Source: Trema orientale
Taxonomy: Eukaryota > Streptophyta > Magnoliopsida > Rosales > Cannabaceae
Reading direction: 5' to 3'
NCBI GenBank assembly: GCA_002914845.1
Contig: JXTC01000263.1
Span: 62,001-126,000, forward strand
Length of the DNA: 64,000 bases
Every line of letters begins with the position of its first letter. Position 1 is the first letter of the stretch. Of the stretch, positions 46,364-57,446 are shown piece by piece. A program made the translations under genes and the position numbers. Under the pieces are notes generated by a model that saw only the letters and a list, made by a program, of their open reading frames with translations, searched no databases and had not been told where the DNA came from.

Positions 46364-49128
46364 TTAAAAGTTAAGAATTTTAAACCAACGTACGTAACTC
46401 CCTAGTCAAACACTATTCATCATTTTGCTTCCCATCTGTGAACAAGTAAATCGAGATGTATTAATTTCTTTTACGAAAAAAAAAGATAACAAATATGCTC
46501 CTTTTCTTTATCACCATTAACTAACTATATTCCATTATCTTAGTAGTTATAAACAAATTCTACCTCAAAAAATAATTTATCCTTAATTGGTGGTGATCAC
46601 ACGTCATGAGGTAGTCCCTTTTTATTTTCATTTTTTTTAAAAAAAAAAAGGGACTGCTATTAGAAAAATAAATATTCTTACTATAATAAATTCTCATAGA
46701 AGAATAGATTTTCTCCAATCAAGTTAGTAGGCTCATCACTCTCCAATACTCCTATAACAAACTTAGGTAAATCATTTCATCACAAATATATGATTAACTA
46801 TGATTTTAAGCGGAAGAAAAAAAAAAGAAATATAAGTAAAAATACGTTCAACAACAAATTATACTCTTAATGAGAATTTGAATGATTGAATACACTTAAC
46901 TCCGTAGAGAAAAAATTTTAAGCCAGCAAACTTCGAATCCTACAAAAACACTAGAGTTGCTCTTTGGAAAAATCCGGTGTTAAATCCATATAAAAAATAG
47001 GATAAAATGATCGTAAAGATTGAAATCTACCTTAAATTAAGATAAATGACTATTAATTAAAATAAAAATAAAATGAAAAGAAAATTCTACGGAAGATCCT
47101 TCCCCAGTGAAGTACTAACTACTGTGAGAAACTTTCCTTTACTACTTTTCTTCCATCATTAAAATAGAATCACTTCGAACTTTTTTTTTTCCCTCCAAAA
47201 ATCCAAATTCTAAACAGAGCATAAGATATAAGAACTTTTTTTCTTTCAATCCTTGACACTGACAATATTGGATTTTAATTTTGACGATAACTGACTATTA
47301 ATTTAACTATATTACCACACTTTTTTCTTCCCCTAATTGGTGATGGGTCACATAAATATATAAAACCTTTCGTCCCGTCCCAATGCAATGAAAGGGGAGA
47401 TTTGATTTTCTGTTATTATAGTCACACTAAATAATTTTTCAATCTCAATCTAGGAGGCCTTTACCACTAATATTCCAATTTACTTATCTTTGCACTAAAA
47501 ACTGATTAAACAAGATCCATCATGCCAATGTTGCAATGCTCCACTAAGATGATTAAATTAAGTCACCAAGAAAGTGCCTTTTTTCTACAATATACAAAGA
47601 TTTCCTCCTCACATCTTTTAGTACGTAGGGCATTATGTAAGATTACACCATTTCCTGTAATACTGTAATTGGAAGCATTTGTAAGATTCCACTACGGCCT
47701 ATGCCTTCCCTACTCTGAAGTTTGAGCTTTTTTTTTCGGAAACACCTGAAGTTTGAACTTTGAATTGCCCGTGAATCTGCGCAAGTGTGATACATAAAAT
47801 TCCAAACTTGACGAAACCATCATTAAAAATTAAAAAAATAAAAATAAAAAACTAGTATCAAAATGGAAAAATTACTCACTTTTTGTGATATTCTTTTGCT
47901 ATACAATCGAATTAATTGTAAAGAAATAGAAAATGCGATACCTACTCAGCACACCAACCTTCAACATAATAAGAAGTAATAATTATTACTATACTAGTCT
48001 CGAAAGTTCTTGAACTTGTTTTTCATTAATCTGTCATAATCAAATTTACTATCATATGACTGAGTACGTACATTCACCAAGTCAAGCTAATAAATACATC
48101 GTGTTTGAGTAAACAGGAGTACACGACTAGTCCAGCATATTTGCCATGCTCGGGCAAATGCAGCTAGCTAGACATCATATGTGCTAGTTGTCATTATCTC
48201 ATCGAGGCTTAAGCCATTGACATTGCCCAAATATCATTTTGGGTGGCTCCATTGCCCTATGTTTGCTCTTCCTGCACTTTATTTTAATAATTTTTTTTAT
48301 TACTTAAAGAATCTTAAATAAAATTACTTTTAGGTACAAACTAAATTCTTCAAATATGTCTCTTTTAAATTAAAAAATCTTTGCACACCCACTTAGAAAA
48401 AAAAAATCCATAATTATAAATATGATTTATTGGGAGAGAAAGATGTTCTATATTCTTTGAATTTGAATCAGGAAAATCATTTTTTATTTTTCTTTTTTAG
48501 GTTTTCTCATATGAAATTTTATGGATTTATTTTTCCCTTTTGTGTTGATAACACATAAACAAAGATAAAACTAATTTGGATTTCCAGAGCAAAAAAGATA
48601 AAATTAATTTGGATTTATCTATTATGAATTTGTTGGAGATCCCTATTGGTGAAGAAGATGGTTTTGATAAATTTATTTTGGATTTATGTTGTGATAGATT
48701 TGTTTTTCTACTTCTTATGATGCTAAGTTTTATTATTCCAGATTCTTCATTTTTAAATTGGTAATAAATCTGGTAAAGAAGAAGATGAGTGGGCGGGTGG
48801 AAAAAGGAAAATAGAAATCTAATTATAAGGATTATTTTGGAATAATCAAGGGGTACAATAAATAGTATTTAAAGTTAGAAATTTAAATGGGGATGAATAT
48901 AGTCAAAATATGGGGAGAATAAACTCGAGTGTAGCAATAAACCCACCCTATCATATTTCGAATAGCTTATTAAGTAGCCGTTTGGAAAAATCAGTGCAAT
49001 TCAATGGGTTCCTATAAAGAAAACCAAAATGATCTCTATAAGATTCGCATGAAGGTTCAATAAGAATCGTGTAACTGTCATAATTTATTCATGTATATAC
49101 TATTATTTTACATATTCATATGGATAAT
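46364..49128. other. Intergenic, no gene seen
   Basis: AT-rich DNA. The frame at 48576-48764 is Asp/Leu/Phe-rich from imperfect TTTGGATTTAT repeats and has no known domain. No RNA gene seen. Confidence 0.5.
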
Positions 49129-49310
49129 GATGTGTACCAAAATTTTAACAAATTTTTAATACCAACACATGTGGCATGTGAGTTAATAATATTCAATTGG
49201 TGAATATGATTAATATATTTGTGATAAATTTTAATACACTAATTAAATATTGCAAACTCAAGTGCCACATGTGTTGATATTAAAAATTTGCTACAAATTT
49301 TAGCACACCT
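49129..49310. mobile_element. MITE-like inverted repeat
   Basis: The left arm GTGTACCAAAATTTTAACAA, then ATTTTTAATACCAACACATG, then TGGCATGTGAG is mirrored by the right arm CTCAAGTGCCACATGTGTTG, ATATTAAAAATTTG, CAAATTTTAGCACACC. Arms are about 53 bp with about ten mismatches. Flanks on both sides contain TATTTTA...TATTCATAT words, perhaps an eroded target duplication. No ORF. Confidence 0.65.
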
Positions 49311-50132
49311 AGTATTTTATTATTCATATAAGTTGTGTTTGGTGTGCTAGATTAGATTGTATTATTATATCAGAGTGGAATGAATTGAATTAGCGTGAGA
49401 TGTACTTAATAATATACTATATTTGGTGTAATATTGGATTACATTAATATTATGTGGTATAATGTGAGATTCATCGGAGCTGGAATGCGGAATAAAAATG
49501 TTTTTAATTTAATTTAAATCTAAAAATAATAAAAAGAAAATCTATTAACATGGGACTCATTCGAATGTGCAACGGAAATGAGGCCCACTAGTAATAAATA
49601 AGATTCTTTTATCCCACTCATTGGCTCAAATGGGACTAATTTTAGGTTATGAATTATTTATCCTCATTTCAAAGTGACATCATTCGTATCATTCTTTAGG
49701 GGAAAAAAAAAAAAAAAAAAAAGCACATACACACATTTACAAATTTGAGGACCAAAATGAAAAATTTTAAAATATTGGGATGAAAAAGAAAGTTTATCAA
49801 TAATGCATGATTTCGAGTCAGAGATAATCTAATAAATTAAATTATTATTATTACAATTTTTTTTAAGGAAAAAAAAAAGGAAGGGAACAAAAGGTAGATG
49901 AATGCATGTATATATAACAGGAAGAATGGGGTGATTAGGCAGATCATTAATAAGTGGGCCAATACTTTGGTCCACCATGCTCCCCCCGTATTAAACCCAA
50001 ACAAACCTTTGTATTTCATCGCTTCATCTGAGAATGGTTGGTGGTAGTACTAGTAGTAGCAGTAGTAGTCTTACTTGGATCTTTCCAAATTCCCCGCTTA
50101 CCCATCTTTTCTTTACGGTAGTAGAGGTGGCA
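49311..50132. other. Intergenic DNA and distal upstream region of the ZIP gene
   Basis: It has GTGTTTGGTGTGCTAGATTA at 49336-49355, typical of MITE ends but without a partner I could find, and a poly-A run near 49701-49721. TATATATAA at 49910-49918 is too far from 50374 to be a clear TATA box for that gene. Confidence 0.45.
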
Positions 50133-50151
50133 GTGGACACGCCACGTCCAC
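50133..50151. promoter_or_regulatory. Inverted repeat with ACGT core upstream of the ZIP gene
   Basis: GTGGAC and GTCCAC are perfect inverted 6-mers around ACGCCAC. The right half includes CCACGTCC, an ACGT-core element of the kind bound by plant bZIP factors. It lies about 220 bp before the start codon. I found no exact zinc-deficiency element (RTGTCGACAY) between 49840 and 50373. Function is inference. Confidence 0.35.
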
Positions 50152-50293
50152 AAGACCGTCACTATTTTCTCATTTAGAGTCATTTTTCTCTCTCTCACAT
50201 GCACCAAAGTCCACACAACGACACCACTTTGACAGAACAAATTTTCACAAACCGACGCATACGCCACCATTTGGACTTCAAAATCCTCCTATC

Positions 50294-50316
50294 TTTCTCT
50301 CTCTCTCTCTCTCTCT
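50294..50316 (+). repeat. (CT)n microsatellite in the presumed 5' leader of the ZIP gene
   Basis: A run of about eleven CT units ending 57 bp before the ATG. CT-rich tracts are common near plant transcription starts and in leaders. Confidence 0.85.
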
Positions 50317-50373
50317 AAAATCTGAATTTTATCTTGGATTCCAATTCCATAAACCCATTTTTGAGGAACGATA

Positions 50374-52773
50374 ATGGCAGCGTGCGGCTCCGAGACGGCT
50401 CGGACCCTGGCGTGCAGGGACGGCGCGGCGGCGGCTCGGCTGAAGGTGACGTCAATCTTCGTCATCTTCTTGACGAGCGTGGTGGGGATACTGGCCCCGG
50501 TCCTCCTGGCCCGGTTCTTCAAGGGCAAGCCCGCCTACGACAAGGCCACCCTCGTGATCAAGTGCTTCGCGGCGGGGGTCATCCTCTCCACCTCCCTCGT
50601 CCACGTCCTCCCCGACGCCTTCGCCGCCCTCTCCGACTGCCACGTCGCCTCCCGCCACCCCTGGCGGGACTTCCCCTTCGCCGGCCTCGTCACCCTCGTC
50701 GGCGCCGTCGTCGCCCTCCTCGTCGACGTCACCGCCACAGCCCACGCCGAGCTCCACGGCGGCGGCAGTGGCGGCGCCGGGTACAAGCCGGTGGGGACGA
50801 AGGAGGAGATGGCGGAGACGAAGAAATCGGCGGAGTCGAGGATCGAATCGGGCGAATTGGGGGCGAGCTGCGGGGTGGAAAGCGACCAGCGGCGGCCGGG
50901 GGATGCGGAGGCGGCGGCGGCGGCGGAGGAGTTGGTGAGGCTGAAGCAGAGGCTGGTGTCGCAGGTGCTGGAGATTGGGATAATTTTCCATTCGGTGATA
51001 ATCGGGGTGACGATGGGGATGTCCCAGAACCAGTGCACCATTAGGCCTCTGGTCGCTGCTCTGGCTTTTCATCAGATTTTTGAGGGCATGGGTCTCGGCG
51101 GCTGCATTGCCCAGGTACATCTACACTCGATTCTACCCTACTGTTGTTATTGATTTTTTATTTTTTATTCGGGTTTGTTTGTTTGTTTCTTGAGAAAGTG
51201 TAGGAAAAAAGGAAAGAAAATTCCGGAAGGGGTTTAGGGTAGATTGTGGATAGTCTTAAAAGATGAGATTACGAGAGAAAACTGTGGAGTAAATGTTATT
51301 AGTTAGAATTTTGAATAAGTAGTCTTTAATTTATATGGGTCGTTTTTTGATTGGTTTGTTAATTCTAGGATGTAATGGGTGAAAATTAAGTTTCCATAAA
51401 AACTGGGTATTTAAATATTGACAATTTTATTTTGGGAGGGTGGGGGGAATAAGTAGATCTTGAGGTGTTTTTAGTTGGGATTCAAGTGAGGATGGGAGAA
51501 GCGGTACATATTGTGTGTATTTAATATTCTTGAACTTACATTCCAACTATAATTATTAATGATGCAGTTGAGGTTTTATTACTATGTTTCTTTTGATTTT
51601 TGTGGTATATATATTATCCGGGATATTAACACACATACCCTACACTTATGTTACACACTAAAATAAATTATGGAAAGTCTTACGTAGGGCCCTTGAAATT
51701 ATGTAAAGCCTTTTGAAGCGCCAATGGTGTTAGATTGGATGGGGTTTCTTGTTCTTCTAGTTCAAATTCCAAATATTGATGGAGTCAAGATTGATGTTCT
51801 TTCTTTTTGCTTGAAATTAAGATTGCTGTTCACTTTTCCTGTTTAGTACTTTCTCTAGTAATTGTAATTTTTTTTAATAAAAAAATTATAACTATTTTAA
51901 TTGGGTGATCATGTGGAAAAATATGATGATTCCATTATTGATTTGTTTTTATGATAAAGGTTGTCATATCAGTACTGTGATTTAGTTTTTAATCTTAGTT
52001 AATATTGAAGCGTGTAACTTGAAGACTGTTTAGAGTCCATCTGGAACCTTTTTTCATGAGCCAAATCAATATAATAATAAAAGTCCATCAGCCATCTAGA
52101 AACTTATTAATATAATGTTGTATGAAAGCATAAAAATAGAATGTAGATATATATATAATATAGCACCTTAATCTTTTCTAGGTGCAATAAATTAATAAAA
52201 TTTAAAAGCTAGCATCTATGTTGAATACATATGTATATATAATTGTAATATCCCCTAGTAATGATTTACTTATTTGAAGGGTTACTATATGTCTATTCCT
52301 TCTTATTTTTACTGCAATTTTTTCTAAAAATGAATGTTTTAAGGATAAGAGACCAACTCTTGAAACAGTGACAGCTAACTCGTCTAAGGATGTTGGCAAA
52401 TGGCAATGGTCAAACGATTAAGGCAAATATATCTCGCTATGAGTAAGCAAAATAGAATTATCACACTAACAATAAATTAAAAGAATTATAACTCTAAGCA
52501 ATTTTGTGTAGACTACTTATTGATTCTATATAACTAGTTAATTATGACCTACTGCGTGTCTCCATATAAACAATCTATAACTTGAATAAACACACGTCTC
52601 TAAATGCTAAAACTAGTTTAATTAGTCAGAGTCGATTGGTCCTTTCAAAAACATGAAAAATAAAAAAGTCGATTGGAATGCAAACGAAATGTTATTAGAA
52701 ATCATGCAAGTCAACATGTAGAAAATCAATGTATGTACGTAAAGAACACGACTTGTAGTTTTTTCTAATTGGG

Positions 52774-52808
<35 letters not shown>

Positions 52809-53269
52809 AAAGAAAATCCTCGTTTTTTATTTTTTTTAACAAAAAAAAAACTCTAATATTTATATATATATATAGTTATATCTTTGATCAAGTTCATCAT
52901 GTGGACATATAATATATATAATATGTTTGAACCTCGATTGATCGGTTGTTGCAGGCGGCGTTTAGCTTCGGAACGACGGCGTATATGTGCTTCATGTTTG
53001 CAGTGACGACACCAATGGGGATAGTACTTGGGATGATCTTGTTCTCAGCCACAGGCTACGACGACAGCAGCCCTAACGCCTTGATTATGGAGGGTTTGTT
53101 GGGCTCTTTCTCTTCAGGAATACTAATATACATGGCTCTCGTCGATCTTATAGCTCTTGATTTCTTCCACAACAAATTGATGAGTTCCAATTCATGGTTG
53201 AAAAAGGCTTCTTTTATTGCTTTAGTTCTTGGCTCTACCTCAATGTCGATCTTAGCCCTTTGGGCTTAA
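50374..53269 (+). CDS. ZIP6-like: ZIP6-type zinc/iron-regulated metal transporter
   Basis: CDS join 50374-51114 and 52955-53269 gives 351 residues. The 1840-bp intron is phase 0 (donor CAG|GTACAT, acceptor TTGTTGCAG). Membrane segments are near residues 27-48, 60-80, 100-122, 198-217, 226-246, 256-278, 290-315 and 331-351. The ZIP signature helices are [19 protein letters not shown] (His206, Ser207) and [13 protein letters not shown] (His233, Glu237), which bind metal in the transport path. [32 protein letters not shown] and the end [11 protein letters not shown] match Arabidopsis ZIP6. ZIP proteins bring Zn and other divalent metals into the cytosol. The cytosolic loop (about 123-197) is Gly/Ala/Glu-rich with only two His, unlike His-rich loops of many ZIPs. 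No clear signal peptide. Exon 1 is strongly GC-rich; exon 2 is not. AATAAA overlaps the stop codon (53268-53273). The ATG context is good. Substrate range is not shown by sequence. Confidence 0.95.
51115..52954 (+). other. Intron of the ZIP6-like gene
   Basis: AT-rich, begins GTACAT and ends TTGCAG. It has a run of 33 A at 52774-52806 and (TA)n near 52862-52874. No ORF or nested gene was seen. The short minus-strand frame at 52202-52399 shows no domain. Confidence 0.85.
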
Positions 53270-54341
53270 TAAAGTTACGTTCTTCTTCGTTCATCATCAA
53301 TTATATACATTATAACATCCCAAAAAAAATGTATTAAAAAAAAAAAAATTCACGTATAAGAGGTTTCATGCATTGTGTGAATATTATATATATGGCAAAA
53401 TGTACATGATAACATCGTCACTCTGTCAGGTTATACAGTCATGTCATTGTAAAATCTTTCATTGAGTATTTCAATCGTTGCACACGTAATTAAAAGAGGA
53501 GAAAAGCAATATTAAGAATATATAGTCCAATCGCGCTTATAATTCGGAGGTTAGATTCAAATCTCACCATATAATATATTGGAGCAAAAAGTAAAGATTC
53601 TTAAATAACTTAATTCGGAACGACTTCGTTAATATTAGTAAAACAGTAGTTAAAATATGACACAGCCAAATGCGAACATAGCTTAGAGAATGGTAAGAAA
53701 CGAATATTCATATTCTATAATATTATTTACGGATATCCACTTTAGCGTTTAACTGTCCAAATTGGTTTTCGATAAAATTTCAACGTTAGTAACATGATTA
53801 TTCAATTATAGAGTTCTCGTACGTAAAAGTGGAATCAATTAGAGTTCGTCACATAAAGTAAAACCAACATGAGTGACTTAAAATATGCAATATGTTGACG
53901 AAGAAAAGTTGCTTTAATTGTTGTTTTGAATCGTTAATTTGTAATACTCTCGCGAACAATGCCCTGTCCCTATTTTTACTAATTTATTTATTCAATCGTC
54001 TGGGAGCTAATTACACGTAGTGTTAGTACTATATATCTTCAATTTGTGTGTTCTATATCATCTCCAACTTGCTACGTTAGTACAATAAAGGTGGAGATCA
54101 CATTAGTGCCCCATACAATCAGCGCAACATGCATAATTTAAAAGTTGATAGCAATGGATTTTGCTCAGTGGGAAAGAGAGTCAGGACTGTCTTTTGAGCT
54201 AATCAACTTTTAAATTTCTGCTTTGTGACTTTAGTTCCTTTTCTTTCCAATTATTGACTCTTATCATTTCCAAGTATTGATTTTGTCATCATCTTCATAT
54301 ACATTTTTAAATTTATCCTACTGTAATGTATGCCGTCAACT
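53270..54341. other. Intergenic, no gene seen
   Basis: 3' region of the ZIP gene, then AT-rich DNA without coding motifs. CAAC just before 54342 fits the CAA motif often found upstream of plant tRNA genes. Confidence 0.5.
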
Positions 54342-54415
54342 GGTCCCGTAGCTCAGTTGGTTAGAGCGTTGGTCTTATGAGCCGAAGGTCGCGGGTTCGA
54401 GCCCCGCCGGGACCA
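54342..54415 (+). tRNA. tRNA-Ile (anticodon UAU), nuclear
   Basis: A complete cloverleaf of 74 nt with no intron. The acceptor stem GGTCCCG pairs perfectly with CGGGACC, followed by A73. D stem GCTC/GAGC, anticodon stem TTGGT/GCCGA with loop CTTATGA (anticodon TAT, 54375-54377), variable AGGTC, T stem GCGGG/CCCGC with loop TTCGAGC. A box TAGCTCAGTTGG and B box GGTTCGAGCCC are intact. CAA precedes it and a T6 stop follows. Reading AUA as isoleucine follows from the anticodon. G at position 37 is unusual for an ANN-decoding tRNA, where A is expected. Confidence 0.9.
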
Positions 54416-54421
54416 TTTTTT
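54416..54421 (+). terminator. RNA polymerase III terminator
   Basis: Six T residues directly after the tRNA discriminator base. Confidence 0.85.
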
Positions 54422-54789
54422 ATTGGGCCAAGCCCAGCCCATTCACCTGTTCACAGTCTATGAAAAATGGGGCCCAGCCTCCGGCTAAATGGACATGGAC
54501 CATTTTTATCTCTCTCCCTCCCTCCAGATTACCAGGGCCTCTTTGGTTCATAGCCATTGGCCGGTATGAGGATTCATGATCTTGTGACTATCTCTGATTT
54601 TTTTTTTTTTTTTTTTTTTTGAAAGAGTATTTTGGTTAGAGAGCATTTGATAGGTGTAAAATTACCACACTAATTATTTGCATCGTTTCTTGAGTATAGC
54701 AATAATCAAAGGCCATTTTAGCAAACGATTGTACCTAATTAATAAACTATTGATTTCAATTGTTACTTTTAAGTGTTTCTAATACTTTT
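54422..54789. other. Intergenic, no gene seen
   Basis: It includes a T run at 54600-54620. A few CAGCCC/GGCCC words occur near 54428-54480. No coding motif. Confidence 0.45.
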
Positions 54790-55075
54790 ACCTATAAAAA
54801 GAAAAATTACAAAAATATGGTAAGTCATTTTTTTTTTCCAATTTTGTATTTTTTTTTAGAAAAATACCATTTTTTTAAAAGATTTTTAGAAAAATATCAT
54901 TTTAAAAGTGGTTACTAGTTACCAGTATTTAAAAACTGGTTACTAATTATCAGTTATATACCAGTTGTAAATACCTTTGGTTAGTAGTTACAAGTGCTCA
55001 AAAAGACGAAAACTGGTTAACGATTACTAGTATATTTTAAAAAATGCATTTTTCTAAAAAGTGTGGTTCTGGATC
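54790..55075. repeat. Dispersed GGTTACTAG / ATACCATTTT repeat, copy 2
   Basis: Collinear with 140-365: AAAAATACCATTTTTT, AAAAGTGGTTACTAGTTACC, TTATATACCAGTTGTAAATA, CCTTTGGTTAGTAGTTAC, AAAACTGGTTAACGATTACT. The shared order over about 200 bp argues for descent from one dispersed unit. Confidence 0.65.
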
Positions 55076-55695
55076 AGGAAAAAACTGATTCGACCATAAA
55101 TTTGCAACTCTTTTCTAAAATGGCCATAGATGGCCTAATTTTCTCTTAATTTAAGAGGTGGGTTTGTGCGATTTGTAAAATTGAAGGGGGGGAAAAAAGA
55201 AATAAATAGCAAAGGAATTCTAGATAAGATGTGAACTTGGTTAATTTGCTTTCCGCCGCTAAACATGCCTCATAATTGAGAACAAATTTATCCTCTCTCT
55301 CATTGAAATTATCAATCCTAGAGTAATCTCAAGTTCGATTATTTTATTCTTTCATTACCTAGTCGTTAAATAAAATGAGTTCTTTATTTATTATCTTTCT
55401 ATTAAACTACCTAGCTAGAATAAGCTCTATGCATAAGTCAACATAAGCATTAAGATAAGAAAGATAGGTCGATTCAAGAAATAAACACACAGGGTCAGGG
55501 TCAGTTTATTTATCTTGAACTATGTTCCACATGCAATCAAAGAAAACTTCTTATAATCAGTGATTCCAATTCGCTACTAGTTGATTAAAGAAAACTTGAC
55601 AATTACGGATCAAGAATCTAATCTAGCAATAGATATAATCATGCTCACAAGGTTGTGCACCCAACATAAACTAGAAAATAATCTTTGTTGTGTGA
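55076..55695. other. Intergenic, no gene seen
   Basis: Plain DNA without a recognised protein. The 65-residue frame at 55581-55778 runs into the transposable element that follows and is not a gene. Confidence 0.45.
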
Positions 55696-56459
55696 TACTG
55701 GTGTCAAAATGGGCCGACATGGGTATGGCACGACACAACATGATTAATAACTGTACCTGGGCTGGTATGGCACGATAAATAAATGTGCTCAGACTGGTAC
55801 CGCACAGGTACGACGGGCACAAATAATAGACACGATAAGCACGATTAAGAAAAAATAATTAGTTTGCAAAAAATATACTTATTTTAAATTTATTTTAATT
55901 TTTTGGTATAATTTTAATACAATAAATTTAAAAAAATTAGAAAAAATTAAAATTAAAATATTCTATAATTAAAATTACTACATATTATAAATATTACATC
56001 AATTTCTAAATTTTTTTAAAGCAAAAAAGTTCCAAAATTTAATAAGTTTGAGCCAAAAAGTTTAAAAATATTAAGAATCTAAGGCAAAACTCACATTCAA
56101 TAGAAAATACTTAAAATGTTAAGAAAGATAAATACAGTTTAGGTACGCACCAATCATAACTTTTGAGTTATACATTTTGATATAATCTGAGTATGCGCTA
56201 ATTTAGTTAGAATACACTTTGAAATATAATTTAAATTAATTATCATCACTCACGTAAATTCTAATATTTCAATTTAGATTTGTTTTTATATAAAAATTAT
56301 CTCAAATTTCAAATAATTCCTTTCTATTACATAATAATTAACAATTCATAATTATTTAAAAATAAATATGTCTAATAGTATTAAAACAACTAAATTTGAA
56401 AAGAAAAAAAAATCAATGATGAGAACGAATATGAAACAAGAACAATAAGAGTTTGAAAA

Positions 56460-56790
56460 CGAAAATAATTAGGCATGAAATCATATAAGATATAAAAAAT
56501 AGGCAACATTCACCAGAATAATATACTAAAAAACAAGCACGATTAGGCATGGAAATATCATAGTACCTAAATCGCGTGTAATTAGTAAGAAAATAACATA
56601 ATATTAGAAACGGGCACGATTAGGCACAGAAATAGCATAATTTCAGAAACAAGCATGATTAGGCATGAAAAATAGCCCAATACTGAAAACGGATACTATT
56701 AGGCACAATAATAACATAATACTGGAAACTGGAACAATTAAGCGCGAAAATATACAAGCATGATAATAGCGCGTTAAAGGCACGATTACG
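56460..56790. repeat. Subterminal tandem repeats of about 55 bp in the hAT-type element
   Basis: About five diverged units, each with GGGCACGATTAGGCACAGAA or similar, followed by ATAGCATAATTTCAGAAAC-type sequence (for example 56521, 56610, 56652). They may have served as transposase binding sites. Confidence 0.6.
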
Positions 56791-56847
56791 GCACGAAATC
56801 GGGTACGGGCACAGGCACATAACGGGCCGGGCACGACACGATACAAT

Positions 56848-57214
56848 TAGAGCTGCAAATATGGGCCGCCTGGCCCATTCAGGCCGAAATGGAAATTCGG
56901 GCCGAGCGCCCGACCCGGGTCGGGAATAGTAGAAGGCCGACCCAGCCCAGCATGGCCCTATGGCCCGATAGCTAAATACCGAGCCGACCTGATACTATTT
57001 CGTAAAAATATTATTTTTTAAATAATAATTACAAAAATGACAAAAAAAATTTTAAAAATAAAAATAAAAAATGGCCACCACGCCGGCCCAACGTGCTTGC
57101 TATCTCAGCCCAACCCGGCCCTAGGGACAGGCTGGGCCCAGGCCTGACCGAGCCCGTGCCAAATTTGTGGGCTGCGAGCCATCCCGTTTGGCTCGGCCCA
57201 TATTTGCAGCATTA
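56848..57214. mobile_element. hAT MITE nested in the outer element
   Basis: The left end TAGAGCTGCAAATATGGGCC and the right end GGCCCATATTTGCAGCATTA form a terminal repeat of about 21 bp with two mismatches. Flanks GATACAAT (56840-56847) and GGCACAAT (57215-57222) are a likely 8-bp duplication with two differences. TAGAGCTG-type ends with GGGCCG subterminal words are typical of plant hAT MITEs. Confidence 0.75.
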
Positions 57215-57446
57215 GGCACAATTAGTAATTGTGCCCAAACCGGCACGACACGATTATTAATCGTGCCTGGATTGGCACGGCATGAGGCACGAATGTACCG
57301 CAGTTAAATGTGCCTGGACTGGCATGGAACGACCCAGTTAACATCTCTATTTTGCGATCTTAAATCTACCGTCTCTTAGTTGCATATCATTGTGGTAGAT
57401 AAAGAAAGCCAAGCTGGAGCCGGGAAAAAAAAAAGCACTAAAGCGC

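Larger units (their letters stand above)
55696..57349. mobile_element. Non-autonomous hAT-type element (outer)
   Basis: Ends TACTGGTGTCAAAATGGGCC and, inverted, TAGAGATGTTAACTGGGTCG share a terminal repeat. The flanks TTGTGTGA (55688-55695) and TTTTGCGA (57350-57357) are a possible 8-bp target duplication with two mismatches. Subterminal regions are dense in GGCACGA and its complement, a feature of hAT transposase-binding regions. No transposase ORF. A second hAT MITE sits inside at 56848-57214. Confidence 0.7.

Noticed and set aside
48576-48764. 62-residue frame with acidic and hydrophobic segments
   Set aside because: It arises from imperfect TTTGGATTTAT repeats and has no conserved motif.
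50334-51120. Long frames of 168-236 residues overlapping the ZIP exon on both strands
   Set aside because: They are shadows of the GC-rich exon, where stop codons are rare. They read as Arg/Pro/Gly or Ala-rich without any family match, while the 50374 frame is a clear ZIP protein.
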